In this document: positions 52,691-61,550 of the stretch, piece by piece
Layout of the letters: every line of letters starts with the position of its first letter
Position numbering within the stretch: the first letter of the stretch is position 1
NCBI RefSeq assembly: GCF_023509525.1
Contig: NZ_JAKNCJ010000001.1
Span: 806,001-870,000 of the forward strand
Origin: Brachybacterium equifaecis
GTDB lineage: Bacteria > Actinomycetota > Actinomycetes > Actinomycetales > Dermabacteraceae
Length of the DNA stretch: 64,000 bases
Direction of reading: 5' to 3'
The notes under the pieces: model-generated
Database searches by the model: none
What the model was told of the DNA's origin: nothing
What the model saw: the letters and a program-made list of their open reading frames with translations, nothing else
Position numbers and translations under genes: made by a program

Positions 52691-53311
52691 ATGCAGCTGC
52701 ACCGCCGATTTCTCGCACTCGCCGCGACCGCGACCCTCCTCGCGGGCGCTTCCGCGTGCGGCGATGGCGAGAAGGCCGAGCCTGCGCCCAGCGCGGCGGC
52801 CACCACGACTGCGCCCGCGACGAGCGAGCCCGCGCCCTCCACCACAGCGCCGCCCGCGCGCCCGGATGTGCCCGCGCCTGATCCGGCCGACTTCCCCGGC
52901 AAGGACGAGCGGACCGAGGAGGGGGCGCAGCAGGCGTTCCGGTATTTCTGGGCGGTAAACATCTGGTCTCTGGAGACTGGGGACGACTCCCTCTATGAGC
53001 CACTCTTCGGGCCTGAGTGCAAGCCGTGCAAGGACAGCCTTGAGCAAATTCGGGAAGTAGACGCTGACGGCCGATATTGGTCCAAGACCGAGCTCCTCGA
53101 CGACGGAACTTTTGCCCAAGAGACCAGTCTGCATGAACTTGAAATCGGCTACCGTTTCACGATTGCCGCGCACACCGAACGCATCCCCGGCGGCGAGCCG
53201 CAACACTTTGAAGACGTGAAAGTAGTCTCGGTGGGTGGAATGAGCTGGCAGCCGGGCGGCTGGCGCGTCGATGCTTACACGATCCAACCCGCAGAAGACG
53301 TCCAGCCGTGA
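52691..53311 (+). CDS. DUF6318-like lipoprotein
   Basis: This predicted exported lipoprotein has 206 residues. It has a signal peptide with lipobox LAGASAC (Cys at about 23), a Thr/Ala/Pro-rich linker to about residue 60, then the domain PADFPGKDERTEEGAQQAFRYFWAVNIWSLETGD with CKPC, which I associate with DUF6318 of actinobacteria. Function unknown. The ATG at 52691 follows GGAGG. Its stop overlaps the GTG of the next gene (GTGA), so a secreted protein pair is made. Base composition falls sharply within the gene: 53041-53100 is only 55 percent G+C. Confidence 0.82.
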   Translation: MQLHRRFLALAATATLLAGASACGDGEKAEPAPSAAATTTAPATSEPAPSTTAPPARPDVPAPDPADFPGKDERTEEGAQQAFRYFWAVNIWSLETGDDSLYEPLFGPECKPCKDSLEQIREVDADGRYWSKTELLDDGTFAQETSLHELEIGYRFTIAAHTERIPGGEPQHFEDVKVVSVGGMSWQPGGWRVDAYTIQPAEDVQP

Positions 53312-54348
53312 TCACGATTCTCCCGAGGAAGTCCGCGTCGACACTCATACTCGTCCTCGTCGCGAGCGCGTGGACCCTCCTCACCCCTTCCGCTCTCGCT
53401 GAAATAGCGTTCACGAATGACGACCATTCTGACGCGGTGGAAATTTCCGGGGCTACTGCGAATGCCATTCTTGACACCGCTCTCGAAATGAGTCCCCGCC
53501 AGGGTGGTTCTCATCGAGCGTCACCGATCTTCGATAGGTGGAAGAACGTCAATAAGCCGCAGAGACAAGGATGCGCACGGGCGGAGGAGGGAGTCGCATG
53601 GTCGTGCACGGTGGATGCGAATACATGCGAAGCATCCAGTACTGCCCCGCTTCGCGGATACGGCGTTGACACTTTCGTCCCCTATATGGATCGACAAGGG
53701 GCCTCTAACGGGCAGACCCAGCGCGGCAGCCTCATTAACACGGTGGATGACACCGTCACTGACCTCGGTTATCGCTGCGTTCTCCCCAGCGGCGGGGCAG
53801 CGTCCGCGGGTTCTGCTCCGGTCCCCATAGTCCTCACCCAGTCGGACTTCGCCGCCCTCCCCGTCGCTCCGCTCACCGCGCACGTCGGCCCGCCGGGCGG
53901 CTGGCTCCCGGTGAACATGGATCTGGTCCTCTACGCGGAGTCGTCGACCCAGGAGCTGGACACCACGCTCCTCGGCACACCCGTCGCCGTGCGCGCGATC
54001 CCCACGTCCTACACCTGGGACCTCGGAGACGGCAGCACCATCACCACCACGAAGCCCGGAGCGCCCTTCCCCTCGACCGACGTGGCTCACCGCTACCGCT
54101 ACGAGGGCTGGTACGACGTCACGCTCACCACCACCTTCGCCGGTCAGTACTCCGTGGCAGGCGGTCCCTGGCAGTCGATCGACGGCACGATCGACGTCAC
54201 CTCCGCACCGGTCGCGATCTTCTCGAAGTCCCTCGAGTCCCGGCTCGTGAACCCTGACGTTCCTGCCGACGAGGACGCGGACCCCTGGCTCCCGCCCCGC
54301 ACGCCCCTCACCGAAGGGCCCGTCGACCCCGACGCGTCGCACTCCTAA
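53308..54348 (+). CDS. secreted PKD-like domain protein
   Basis: This 346-residue protein has an N-terminal Sec signal (hydrophobic STLILVLVASAWTLL, likely cleavage after SALA). The middle Cys-containing part (about 90-140) and a PKD-like beta domain follow: TSYTWDLGDGSTITTTKPG and VAHRYRYEGWYDVTLTTTFAG. No C-terminal anchor is seen. It starts with GTG at 53308 overlapping the DUF6318 gene, and the two probably work together at the cell surface. The first half (to about 53830) is much lower in G+C (53401-53460: 53 percent) than the second, which suggests a mosaic or acquired segment. Confidence 0.8.
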   Translation: MITILPRKSASTLILVLVASAWTLLTPSALAEIAFTNDDHSDAVEISGATANAILDTALEMSPRQGGSHRASPIFDRWKNVNKPQRQGCARAEEGVAWSCTVDANTCEASSTAPLRGYGVDTFVPYMDRQGASNGQTQRGSLINTVDDTVTDLGYRCVLPSGGAASAGSAPVPIVLTQSDFAALPVAPLTAHVGPPGGWLPVNMDLVLYAESSTQELDTTLLGTPVAVRAIPTSYTWDLGDGSTITTTKPGAPFPSTDVAHRYRYEGWYDVTLTTTFAGQYSVAGGPWQSIDGTIDVTSAPVAIFSKSLESRLVNPDVPADEDADPWLPPRTPLTEGPVDPDASHS

Positions 54349-54386
54349 GACTGCGCAGGACACGCGCGGTGCGCGCGGCAGCTCGA

Positions 54387-54914
54387 TCAGTCGCCCGCTT
54401 CGAGCACCCACCGCTGCGCGCGGTGTCCACCGCCGGCCGAGTGGGGTTCGGTCAGACCGGCCGGCAGGGCGCCGAGGCGGCGAGCGACGGCCTGGGAAGC
54501 CAGATTCGCCGGATCAATGCGCAGGATCGCTTCCCTGACGCCGTCGAGCGCGTGGGCACGCTGGACCAGGTCCGCGGCGAGGGCATGGCCGAGCCCTCGA
54601 CCCCTGTGGGCAGGCAGCAGCCAGTAGGAGATGTCTGCCTGGTGGCGCTCGAGTCCAGGGCCGAGACGGTGGATTCCGCCCCCGCCGACCATGACACCGC
54701 GCGACACGGCACCACCGTCGCCGTCGGGGCCGATAGCGGCGAACTCCTGGATCGGACCGCCCGGACGCCAGCGCTCGGCTCGGGCGAGGAACACTGCGAG
54801 CGCCTCTGGCGTCCAGAGAGCCCCGAAGGCCTCGCGAGCCAGGAGATCGTCCTGGCCCGCGAGGATCGCGTACGCGTGGTGAGAACCGAGAGGTTCGAGG
54901 CGCACGGCGTTCAT
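54387..54914 (-). CDS. GNAT family N-acetyltransferase
   Basis: This 175-residue acetyltransferase is like the RimJ/RimL group. VRLEPLGSHHAYAI begins the domain, ISYWLLPAHRGRGLGHALAADLVQRAH gives the acetyl-CoA loop, and ILRIDPANLASQAVARRLGALPAGL the C-terminal strand-helix. The substrate is unknown. The ATG at 54914 overlaps the stop of the GntR gene by 4 nt, so it is the last gene of a three-gene operon (membrane protein, GntR, GNAT). Confidence 0.88.
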   Translation of the reverse strand: MNAVRLEPLGSHHAYAILAGQDDLLAREAFGALWTPEALAVFLARAERWRPGGPIQEFAAIGPDGDGGAVSRGVMVGGGGIHRLGPGLERHQADISYWLLPAHRGRGLGHALAADLVQRAHALDGVREAILRIDPANLASQAVARRLGALPAGLTEPHSAGGGHRAQRWVLEAGD

Positions 54915-55315
54915 GCAGGCTGGTCTCGGCGCAGGGCCACCCGCACGGCTTCCGTGATCGCGGCGTCCTCGTGGCCGTCGCTGCGGGACGCAGCGATGAA
55001 GTCCTGGGCGAGGCGGAGCAGGTCCTCGTCGATCGCGTCCGCGGGCGCTGAGGGCTGAGGGAGCAGCGACGCTGCACTGGCAGCCACCGTCGTCCCTCCC
55101 CCGCGGCGGGTCTCCAGCACACCCGCTTCCTCGAGCTCTTTGAACGCCCGGCCGACGGTGCCCGGGGCGACCCCGAGGTCGCGGGCCAGAGCGCGGATCG
55201 TCGGCAGGCGGTCCCCGGCCTTCAGCGCGCCGAGCGCGAGCTGCTCGAGGATGCCGCGACGGATCTGCTCGTAGGGCGGGGTGGGATCGGCGAGGTCGAT
55301 GAGGATGCGGCTCAT
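54911..55315 (-). CDS. GntR-family regulator (YtrA type)
   Basis: This short 134-residue regulator consists of a GntR winged helix (PPYEQIRRGILEQLALGALKAGDRLPTIRALARDLGVAPGTVGRAFKELEEAGVLETRRGGGT) and a short helical tail, the YtrA subfamily layout. Such proteins repress their own operon, usually membrane or transport genes. It overlaps the membrane-protein gene upstream and the GNAT gene downstream by 4 nt each. TTGTG/CACAA dyads before the operon (56339-56385) are good candidate binding sites. Confidence 0.92.
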   Translation of the reverse strand: MSRILIDLADPTPPYEQIRRGILEQLALGALKAGDRLPTIRALARDLGVAPGTVGRAFKELEEAGVLETRRGGGTTVAASAASLLPQPSAPADAIDEDLLRLAQDFIAASRSDGHEDAAITEAVRVALRRDQPA

Positions 55316-56277
55316 GCGGGCGTCCCGGCGATCACCGCGGGTGCAGTCGCGGCAGCCGCTCGCGTGCGGGTCCCGCGGGCGAGGACGGAGGGGATGCAGA
55401 CCATGAGCATCCCGGCGAGGCTGCCGACGAAGGCCAGGACCACCGCGGCACCTGCTGCCGCGACGGCGGCGTCAGGGAGTCCGAGCAGCCTAGGACCAGC
55501 CTCGGGAGCGAGATCGGCAGCGTTCAGCAGAGCGCCGCGATACGCATGCTGAGCGAAGGAGGCGAACGCCGCCGTCACGAGCGAGAGCCCGAGCACCACG
55601 GCCCCGAGGACGGAGACCAGGGACCGCGAGCGCAGGAGAGCATCGGCCGCATCCAGGCTCGGCCGCCGGCGATGGATGACGAGGATCGCGATCACGGCGA
55701 GGACCAGCAGGAGCAGCGCCGCTGCGCCCGCGGGCACCGTGTACCAGGTCCCCGGGAACGGGCCGATGCTACCGGTGACCTGCGTGCCGTCGGCGAGCAC
55801 TCTCCCGTAGCTGAACGAACGGCCGGGGTTGCCGAGATCGTCCGCAGAGCCCTGGCGCGAGGTGATGGCGCTGAGACCGATGAAGAGGAGCACGGTGCCG
55901 GCGGTGATCGCGGCAGCAGTGCGCGGGACGATGCTCCCCAGGCTCCGGGGCACGAGAGATCCTGCGCGCTCGGCGCCGTGGGCGGGGATCGTGAGCTCCC
56001 CGATCAGGATCGCGAGGATCAGGACACCGGCACCCACGATCGGAGCCGTGCCCGTCAAGGCGCCGAGCCCGAGCCGTCCGCCCGGCCAGGTCCCGCTCAC
56101 GGACAGCGCGAGCATGGCGATCATCACCGCCCCGCCTGCGAGCAGGCCGATCCAGCGGGCGGCGAGCGCGCCCCGGTGCAGGCCCGTGCGCTCGGTGCCG
56201 AGCCATGCGGCAAGGCCGAGCAGGAGCACCGCCGCCAGAGGGACGAGCATGATCAGGAATGCAAGGGAAGCGCTCAT
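55312..56277 (-). CDS. multi-pass membrane protein of GntR operon
   Basis: The 321-residue protein has seven or more hydrophobic segments and no recognised family motif. The first two thirds contain LAFLIMLVPLAAVLLLGLAAWL, AGGAVMIAMLALSV, IVGAGVLILAILIG, and a polar extracytoplasmic loop around residues 150-185 (RQGSADDLGNPGRSFSYG). The last segment pair is near 235-300. It could be a sensor or permease-like protein controlled by the co-encoded GntR regulator. ATG 56277 has an AAGG site. I cannot assign a function. Confidence 0.72.
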   Translation of the reverse strand: MSASLAFLIMLVPLAAVLLLGLAAWLGTERTGLHRGALAARWIGLLAGGAVMIAMLALSVSGTWPGGRLGLGALTGTAPIVGAGVLILAILIGELTIPAHGAERAGSLVPRSLGSIVPRTAAAITAGTVLLFIGLSAITSRQGSADDLGNPGRSFSYGRVLADGTQVTGSIGPFPGTWYTVPAGAAALLLLVLAVIAILVIHRRRPSLDAADALLRSRSLVSVLGAVVLGLSLVTAAFASFAQHAYRGALLNAADLAPEAGPRLLGLPDAAVAAAGAAVVLAFVGSLAGMLMVCIPSVLARGTRTRAAAATAPAVIAGTPA

Positions 56278-56338
56278 CGGGGAGCCTTTCAGGTGCCGAC
56301 GCGGAGTCAGGAGGGAGCATCTTGTCCCAGATGCTTGG

Positions 56339-56385
56339 CACAAGTGTGGGTTCGTCGACCACTTGTGTCAAGGCCCCGACACAAG
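56339..56385. promoter_or_regulatory. GntR operator-like dyads
   Basis: CACAAGTG (56339-56346) and CACTTGTG (56360-56367) form one dyad. CTTGTGTC (56362-56369) and GACACAAG (56378-56385) form an overlapping second. Both lie in the divergent region between the GntR-operon membrane protein and the gene at 56419. This is a typical arrangement for a YtrA-type dimer, and could affect both directions. Confidence 0.55.
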
Positions 56386-56418
56386 CATCCCTGCAGACGC
56401 TCCCCGTACGATCAGACG

Positions 56419-58515
56419 ATGCCGCGCTCCCTCCCGCTCTCGACCGCGCGCGGTCGCCTGCTCGGGCTCCTCCTGCTCGCTCTCGCCGCTGCGGCGGCGC
56501 TGCTCGCACCGCTGGCTGCGGCCGACGGCTCCCCTGGCGAGGACGGCGGCGCGGGCTCCTCTCGGCCCGTCCGGCTCGTCCTGCTGACGGCCGGGCTGAC
56601 CTGGGAGGACGTCTCCCCCAGCGCCACGCCGCACCTCGCCTGCCTGGCGGATCGCTCGAGCGCGGGAGCGATGAGCACCACGAGCACGACTCCCCGCTCG
56701 ACGCAGGCCCAGGGAATGGAGAGCGTGCGCACCGGGTACAGGGGTCTCGCGGCTGAGGCCGCGCCGAGCGCCGGGATCCCCTCGCCTGCCGTCGACCAGC
56801 TGGAGCAGCTCCCCGTCCCCGTCGTCGAGATCGGTGCGGGCGCGGCGCTGCCGGATGCCCTTCCCGCCGACGCGCTCGTGCTCGCAGACCTCGGAGCCCT
56901 CTCCCCCGCAGGCAGCTCTCCCGCCGGCACCGATCGCGCACAGCAGCTCGCCGCCCTCGACGCGCGCGCCGGGGCCGTCCTGGACCTCGCGGGAGGCTGC
57001 GAGGCCGTCGGCGATCCCGCCTCCGGCGCCCCGCGCACCCTGCTGCTCTCGGTCGCGGAGCTGCCGGATGACTCCGCTCCGGACGGCCCGGGCTCAGCCC
57101 CCGATGGCCCCGCGGACCCGGTGCTCCCCGGCCGCGCCGCCGCGAGCCTCCAGGTCGCCGCCGACAGCGCCGACCCCGGCGGCCTGCTGACCAGCGGCTC
57201 CACCCACCAGAGCGGAGTCGTCGTCCTGACCGACGTGGCGCCGACGATCCTCGCGAGCTACGGCATCACCCCCGTCGGCCCCCTCCCGGGCCAGCCCTTC
57301 CTCGCTGAGAAGGTCTCCACGAGCCCTCTGGTCATCGCCACCGATCGCACCCAGGCTGCGCGCCTCGTCGACGCCGCGACGGTCCCCGCCCTCGGGAGCT
57401 GGCTCGCGCTGGGCCTCATCGGACTGGTGCTGCGTCTCGTCCCCGCCGCCGCTCGGCGACCGCGCCTCCTGCGCCTCTCGCGGGCCCTGATGGCGATCGC
57501 GCCGCTCGCCCTGCCCGTCGGCCTGTATGCGGGTCTGGTGCCGTGGTGGCGGGCCGGGCATCCCGCGCTCGCCCTCACCGGGTGGGTCTGGGCGGGCAGC
57601 ATCGTGCTCAGCGCGATCGTGCTGCTGGGGCCCTGGCGCCGCAGCCGCTTCGGTCCGCTCGGGGTGTCATCCGCCCTGGTCGCGGGCCTGATCCTGCTGG
57701 AATGCGCCGCCGGTTCGCCCTGGCAGCTCGGCTCGCCGCTCGGTGCGCAGGCGATCTCCGGCGGCCGCTACTACGGGATGTCGAACCACCTGTTCGGCCT
57801 CGTGCTCGCGGCCTCGCTCGCGGCCCTGCTGTGCCTGTTCACCCGGGTGCTCCGGCCCCGTTCCCGGGCGCTCTGGACCATCGGCACCTGGCTCGTGATC
57901 GCCGGCATCTGCGTGGCGCCGACGATGGGCGCGGACTTCGGCTCGATGCTCGTCACCGTGCCGACGTTCGGCCTGCTCGCACTGCTGGTCGCCGGGATCC
58001 GCCTGCGGCTCTGGCACGTGCTCGCGCTCGGGGTCGGGGGCGGTGCAGCCGTCATGGGCGTCTCGCTGCTGGACTGGCTGCGGCCCCCGGCCGCGCGCAC
58101 GCACCTCGGGCGCTTCATCGACCAAATCCTCTCGGGAGAGCTCGCTGGCGTCATCGTGCGCAAGTTCGCGCAGAATCTCGGGATGCTGCTGGGCATCCCG
58201 GTGCTGGCCCTCATCGTGGCGCTCGCGCTCGCGGGGTCGATCGCCGCGCTCATGCCGCGGCGACTGCGCTGGCGGAGCCTCGCGGCGCTCGATGCGGCCC
58301 TGCCGATTGCCTATCCGGTGCGGATCGCACTGGTGGCGGGTGGATGGCTCGGCTACCTCGTGAACGATACGGGGCCCGTGCTGATCGCCGCGATGCTCGG
58401 CCTGTGGGTGCTGGCGCTCGGGCAGCTGCTGCCGACGGGCGGCGAGGATGCTGCGGGAGCGGCCGGGCCGCCACAGGCGCCGGTCGCGGCGCACCAGGGG
58501 CCGGGCTCGGTCTGA
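56419..58515 (+). CDS. large membrane protein of unknown function
   Basis: The 698-residue protein has a signal-like N-terminus (about 10-35). An extracytoplasmic domain (about 45-330) follows; its opening RLVLLTAGLTWEDVSPSATPHL and VVVLTDVAPTILASYGI recall alkaline-phosphatase-superfamily or sulfatase-like folds. About ten hydrophobic segments follow to residue 675. The conserved-looking GGRYYGMSNHLFGLVLAASLAALL lies between segments. Metal ligands of active phosphatases are not evident, so catalysis is doubtful. Related actinobacterial proteins are annotated only as hypothetical. ATG 56419; the upstream open frame is a shadow of the GntR operon. Confidence 0.78.
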   Translation: MPRSLPLSTARGRLLGLLLLALAAAAALLAPLAAADGSPGEDGGAGSSRPVRLVLLTAGLTWEDVSPSATPHLACLADRSSAGAMSTTSTTPRSTQAQGMESVRTGYRGLAAEAAPSAGIPSPAVDQLEQLPVPVVEIGAGAALPDALPADALVLADLGALSPAGSSPAGTDRAQQLAALDARAGAVLDLAGGCEAVGDPASGAPRTLLLSVAELPDDSAPDGPGSAPDGPADPVLPGRAAASLQVAADSADPGGLLTSGSTHQSGVVVLTDVAPTILASYGITPVGPLPGQPFLAEKVSTSPLVIATDRTQAARLVDAATVPALGSWLALGLIGLVLRLVPAAARRPRLLRLSRALMAIAPLALPVGLYAGLVPWWRAGHPALALTGWVWAGSIVLSAIVLLGPWRRSRFGPLGVSSALVAGLILLECAAGSPWQLGSPLGAQAISGGRYYGMSNHLFGLVLAASLAALLCLFTRVLRPRSRALWTIGTWLVIAGICVAPTMGADFGSMLVTVPTFGLLALLVAGIRLRLWHVLALGVGGGAAVMGVSLLDWLRPPAARTHLGRFIDQILSGELAGVIVRKFAQNLGMLLGIPVLALIVALALAGSIAALMPRRLRWRSLAALDAALPIAYPVRIALVAGGWLGYLVNDTGPVLIAAMLGLWVLALGQLLPTGGEDAAGAAGPPQAPVAAHQGPGSV

Positions 58516-58536
58516 GCGGGTGCCCGGCTCGGTGCG

Positions 58537-59850
58537 CTATTCCGTGTGCGCGTCGCCCTCGGCGTCGGCCGCATCGACCGCCGCCTGCACTACGAACGAG
58601 GCGTACTCGTCGGACGTCATCGGGGTGGCCACGCCCTCCGGCACCTCCGGGGCGGGGCGGCCGAGGTGCGCGCCGATGATCACCGCGTCCTCGGGCGAGA
58701 AGCCGCCCTCCACCGGCGCACGGTCCAGTCGGTCCGCGAGCTCCCGCAGATCCACCGACGCGAGGAACGCGATCTCGTCGGGGTCGAAGAGACCGTCCAC
58801 CGGCAGGGCGCGCAGCTCGCGGTCCAGCACCTCGAGATCTGCATCGCCGAGCTGGGCGAGGTCCTCCTGCGAGAACTCGCTGGTCACGGGCAGGGAAGCG
58901 AGGAGATCCGGGGACTCGCGGGAGGAGGGGTCGGTGCGAGGCTCGGCCCCCTCGGGCGCGCTCACCGAGCTCGACTCCGCTGTCGCCTCCACACCGACCG
59001 CGTCCTCGTCGGCCACGTAGGGCGGGCGCACGGCGCGTCGGCGGCGCAGCGCCCGCAGCACGTCCCGCAGCTGGGCGGCGCGGTGGAGCTGGCCGCGCAG
59101 GTCCTTCCCGGTCGCGCGATGGTGCAGCTCGCAGGGGATCTCCTTGACCCAGAACCCCCCGGCGAGCGCATCGATCGACAGGGAGGTCTCCACGCCCCAG
59201 CCGGGGGCGAGGGGCTGGCACTCGTCCCAGGCCTCGCGGGTGATGCAGCGCGTGCCCGAGAGCGGCTGCTCGGGCTCCCAGCCGGTCGCGCGGGCGATGC
59301 CGCTGCGGGCGGTGCGCACCACGATGCCCATCCCGGCGGCGCCGACCTGCGGCGGCAGCAGCGCGATCGCCATGTCCACGCCGTCATCGAGCACCGCGTC
59401 GATCAGCGGCGCAGCGCCCGCGGCGCTCGCACCCATGTCGGCATCGAGGAACAGCAGGGCGCGCGGCGCGCCCCCGGCGGGGTCGATCACCGGCAGGGGG
59501 CCCGTGTGCCCGGGAACCCGCGGCTCGGCGTGGAGCTCCTCGCGGAAGTCCTCGCCGCCGCTCGCGCGGTCGGCCTCCTCGCGCATCGCCACCACGCGCG
59601 CGCCGGTCGCCATCGCGGCGGCCTTGCCCTGGTTCGAGGGGTGGCGCACCACGATCGCCCCGGCCCCGCGGGCCACGGCGGAGGTCGCATCGCTGGAGCC
59701 GTCGTCGACCACGACCACGAGGTCCACGCGATCCAGAGTCTGCACGGAGCGGATCGTCTCCTCGATCCGGGCCGCCTCATCCTTGGCGGGGATCACCACG
59801 GCGACCCACTGGGGCCTGCCGGCGGCGAGCGCACCCGCCGCGGTGCTCAT
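58537..59850 (-). CDS. family 2 glycosyltransferase
   Basis: This 437-residue protein has a GT-A domain (about 12-260): VVIPAKDEAARIEETIRSV, LVVVVDDGSSDAT, RALLFLDADMGASAAG (the DxD metal site), then GVETSLSIDALAGGFWVKEIPCEL. About 150 acidic C-terminal residues without known fold follow (SPDLLASLPVTSEFSQEDL onward). No membrane segment is seen. Acceptor and donor are unknown; resemblance to glucosyl-3-phosphoglycerate synthase-type enzymes is only general. ATG 59850 overlaps the DUF5926 gene by 4 nt, so they are coupled. Confidence 0.85.
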   Translation of the reverse strand: MSTAAGALAAGRPQWVAVVIPAKDEAARIEETIRSVQTLDRVDLVVVVDDGSSDATSAVARGAGAIVVRHPSNQGKAAAMATGARVVAMREEADRASGGEDFREELHAEPRVPGHTGPLPVIDPAGGAPRALLFLDADMGASAAGAAPLIDAVLDDGVDMAIALLPPQVGAAGMGIVVRTARSGIARATGWEPEQPLSGTRCITREAWDECQPLAPGWGVETSLSIDALAGGFWVKEIPCELHHRATGKDLRGQLHRAAQLRDVLRALRRRRAVRPPYVADEDAVGVEATAESSSVSAPEGAEPRTDPSSRESPDLLASLPVTSEFSQEDLAQLGDADLEVLDRELRALPVDGLFDPDEIAFLASVDLRELADRLDRAPVEGGFSPEDAVIIGAHLGRPAPEVPEGVATPMTSDEYASFVVQAAVDAADAEGDAHTE

Positions 59851-60677
59851 CGCAGGGTCACCTGACGGGCCACGATGCCGCCGCGTGCGCGGCGCTCGAG
59901 CGCGGTCAGCGGCTCGGTGCTCTCCAGGGCCGCTTCGAAGCGGGCGCGGAACTCGTCGGCCCCCTTCGAGACGCCGTCGGCGCCGAAGCCCTTGGGCAGG
60001 TCCCACACGGGGATCGTCAGGCCCTCGGCGCGGAACGAGCCGACGTACTTCGTGCCCTCGCCGATGCCGGAGTCGCGCTTCGCGTGGAGACGGGCGACGG
60101 CGTCGATGACGCGGTCCTCGTCGGCATCCAGCACCCAGCGCACATGCTCCTTCGTGCCCGCATCCACCCAGTAGGCGTGCTCGAGGCCCTCGACCGGAGC
60201 GGTCGGCATGATCGACTCGTTCGCCTGGGCGATGGTCGCCTCGAGCTCCTGCGTGCGCTCGGCCGACGGATCCACCCAGAAGTCGAAGGTGTCGTGGACG
60301 GTGATCGGGAAGTCGCCCGTGAGGTCGAGGACGTCCTGCAGGCGCGGCGACTCGGCGGTCACCTCGAGCGCGGGCACCGGGCTGCCGGGCTCGAGCGCGA
60401 GAGCCTGCACGATCGCCTGGCCGAAGGCCCGCGAGAGGTCGTTGCCCGGGGCGGTCGCCTGCAGTCCGATCACCACGGAGCCGTCGGACCGGCGCACGGC
60501 AGGCCAGGCCATCGGGAGGATCGTCGCGATCAGCACGGGCACCGCGCCGTGCTCGGCGGTGGTGCGCGCCTTCATGGTGGCGGCAGGGATCAGCTGGCGC
60601 ATCGCCACCAGGTCCTGCTCGTTCGGGATGCCCTCGAAGGGGCGGCGGACCAGGGCGTCTGCAGAGCTCGTCGACAT
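59847..60677 (-). CDS. DUF5926 family protein
   Basis: This 276-residue cytosolic protein has a start typical of the actinobacterial DUF5926 family (RPFEGIPNEQDLVAMRQLIPAATM), followed by an even mixed alpha/beta sequence and EGTKYVGSFRAEGLTIPVWDLPKG. No catalytic motif is recognised. It is the first gene of a pair with the GT2 protein (4-nt overlap). Conserved linkage could mean a shared role in envelope or storage-glycan metabolism, but this is only guilt by association. Confidence 0.85.
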   Translation of the reverse strand: MSTSSADALVRRPFEGIPNEQDLVAMRQLIPAATMKARTTAEHGAVPVLIATILPMAWPAVRRSDGSVVIGLQATAPGNDLSRAFGQAIVQALALEPGSPVPALEVTAESPRLQDVLDLTGDFPITVHDTFDFWVDPSAERTQELEATIAQANESIMPTAPVEGLEHAYWVDAGTKEHVRWVLDADEDRVIDAVARLHAKRDSGIGEGTKYVGSFRAEGLTIPVWDLPKGFGADGVSKGADEFRARFEAALESTEPLTALERRARGGIVARQVTLR

Positions 60678-60753
60678 GGCCGTCAGTGTACCGAGGCGGT
60701 ACGGGGGTTATCCCGGTGTGCCGCGCCCCCGGTCATCGCGTATTTTCGGGGCC

Positions 60754-61458
60754 ATGACCGTGCTGGGGCTGCTGACCTTCCTCGCGCTGGCCGCCGTCTC
60801 CGTGGACGTCCTCGGCGGGATCCTCGCCGCGACCTTCCTGCACCGCGGCATCCCGCCGCGGCACCTGCTGCTGTTCGTCGGCGGATACACGGGCGTGATC
60901 ATCGCGGCGACCCTCGTGATCCACCCGCTGATCCAGATCGTCGGCGGCTGGCTGCACCCCCTGCTGGCCTCGAACAACGCCCTCGGGGTGGTGGAGATCG
61001 TCGTCGGCACGATCCTCATCGTGGTCGCGTGGTTCCAGCGCCGCACCGCCCTGCACCCGAAGCCGCCGAAGAAGAAGCGGGAGGTCTCCGATCGGACGGC
61101 CTCCCTGCTGCTCGGGGGCGCCGCTTTCGCGTTCACCGCGGTCGCCGATCCCGCGTTCGTGATCGCGATCGGCATGGCCGCGGCCGAGCCGCACCTCCCC
61201 CTCCGGGCCGGGCTGCTGGTGCTGTGGAACCTGATCTACCAGGCGCCGCTCGCGGCCGTGACGCTCGCCGCGCTGCTGGGGAAGCACGAGGCGCTGCTGG
61301 CCCGGGTGCGGCGCTTCATCGAGCCGCGGCGCCGCCGGCTGTTCCTGATCCTCGCCGCGGTGCTGTTCGTGATCGGCGCCGTCATCGCGGCCGACGGCAT
61401 CGTCTCCCTGTGCTCGGGGCATCTGCCCTGGCTGCGGGAGCTGCTGCTCCTGCGCTGA
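60754..61458 (+). CDS. small integral membrane protein (GAP/LysE-like)
   Basis: This 234-residue protein has six hydrophobic segments, beginning LGLLTFLALAAVSVDVLGGILAATFL and ending LFLILAAVLFVIGAVIAADGIVSL. A central Lys/Arg/Pro-rich loop is near residue 105-120 (HPKPPKKKREVSDRT). The layout resembles Sap/GAP or LysE-type exporters. I see no decisive motif. ATG 60754 is 76 bp from the divergent DUF5926 gene. A dispersed palindrome lies 93 bp behind the stop, before the convergent PepSY gene. Confidence 0.72.
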   Translation: MTVLGLLTFLALAAVSVDVLGGILAATFLHRGIPPRHLLLFVGGYTGVIIAATLVIHPLIQIVGGWLHPLLASNNALGVVEIVVGTILIVVAWFQRRTALHPKPPKKKREVSDRTASLLLGGAAFAFTAVADPAFVIAIGMAAAEPHLPLRAGLLVLWNLIYQAPLAAVTLAALLGKHEALLARVRRFIEPRRRRLFLILAAVLFVIGAVIAADGIVSLCSGHLPWLRELLLLR

Positions 61459-61550
61459 GCGGCCTGGACGGGCCGACGGCATGCCCGCCGACTCGCCTCG
61501 GCCCCGTGTCCCCTGCCCTCCGGCGCTCCTGCCCTCCTGCCCCCTGAACA

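Noticed and set aside
48955..52881. 1308-codon plus-strand open frame over serS and pheA
   Set aside because: It runs antisense to serS and pheA and out of frame with the lipid kinase. No domain is recognisable.
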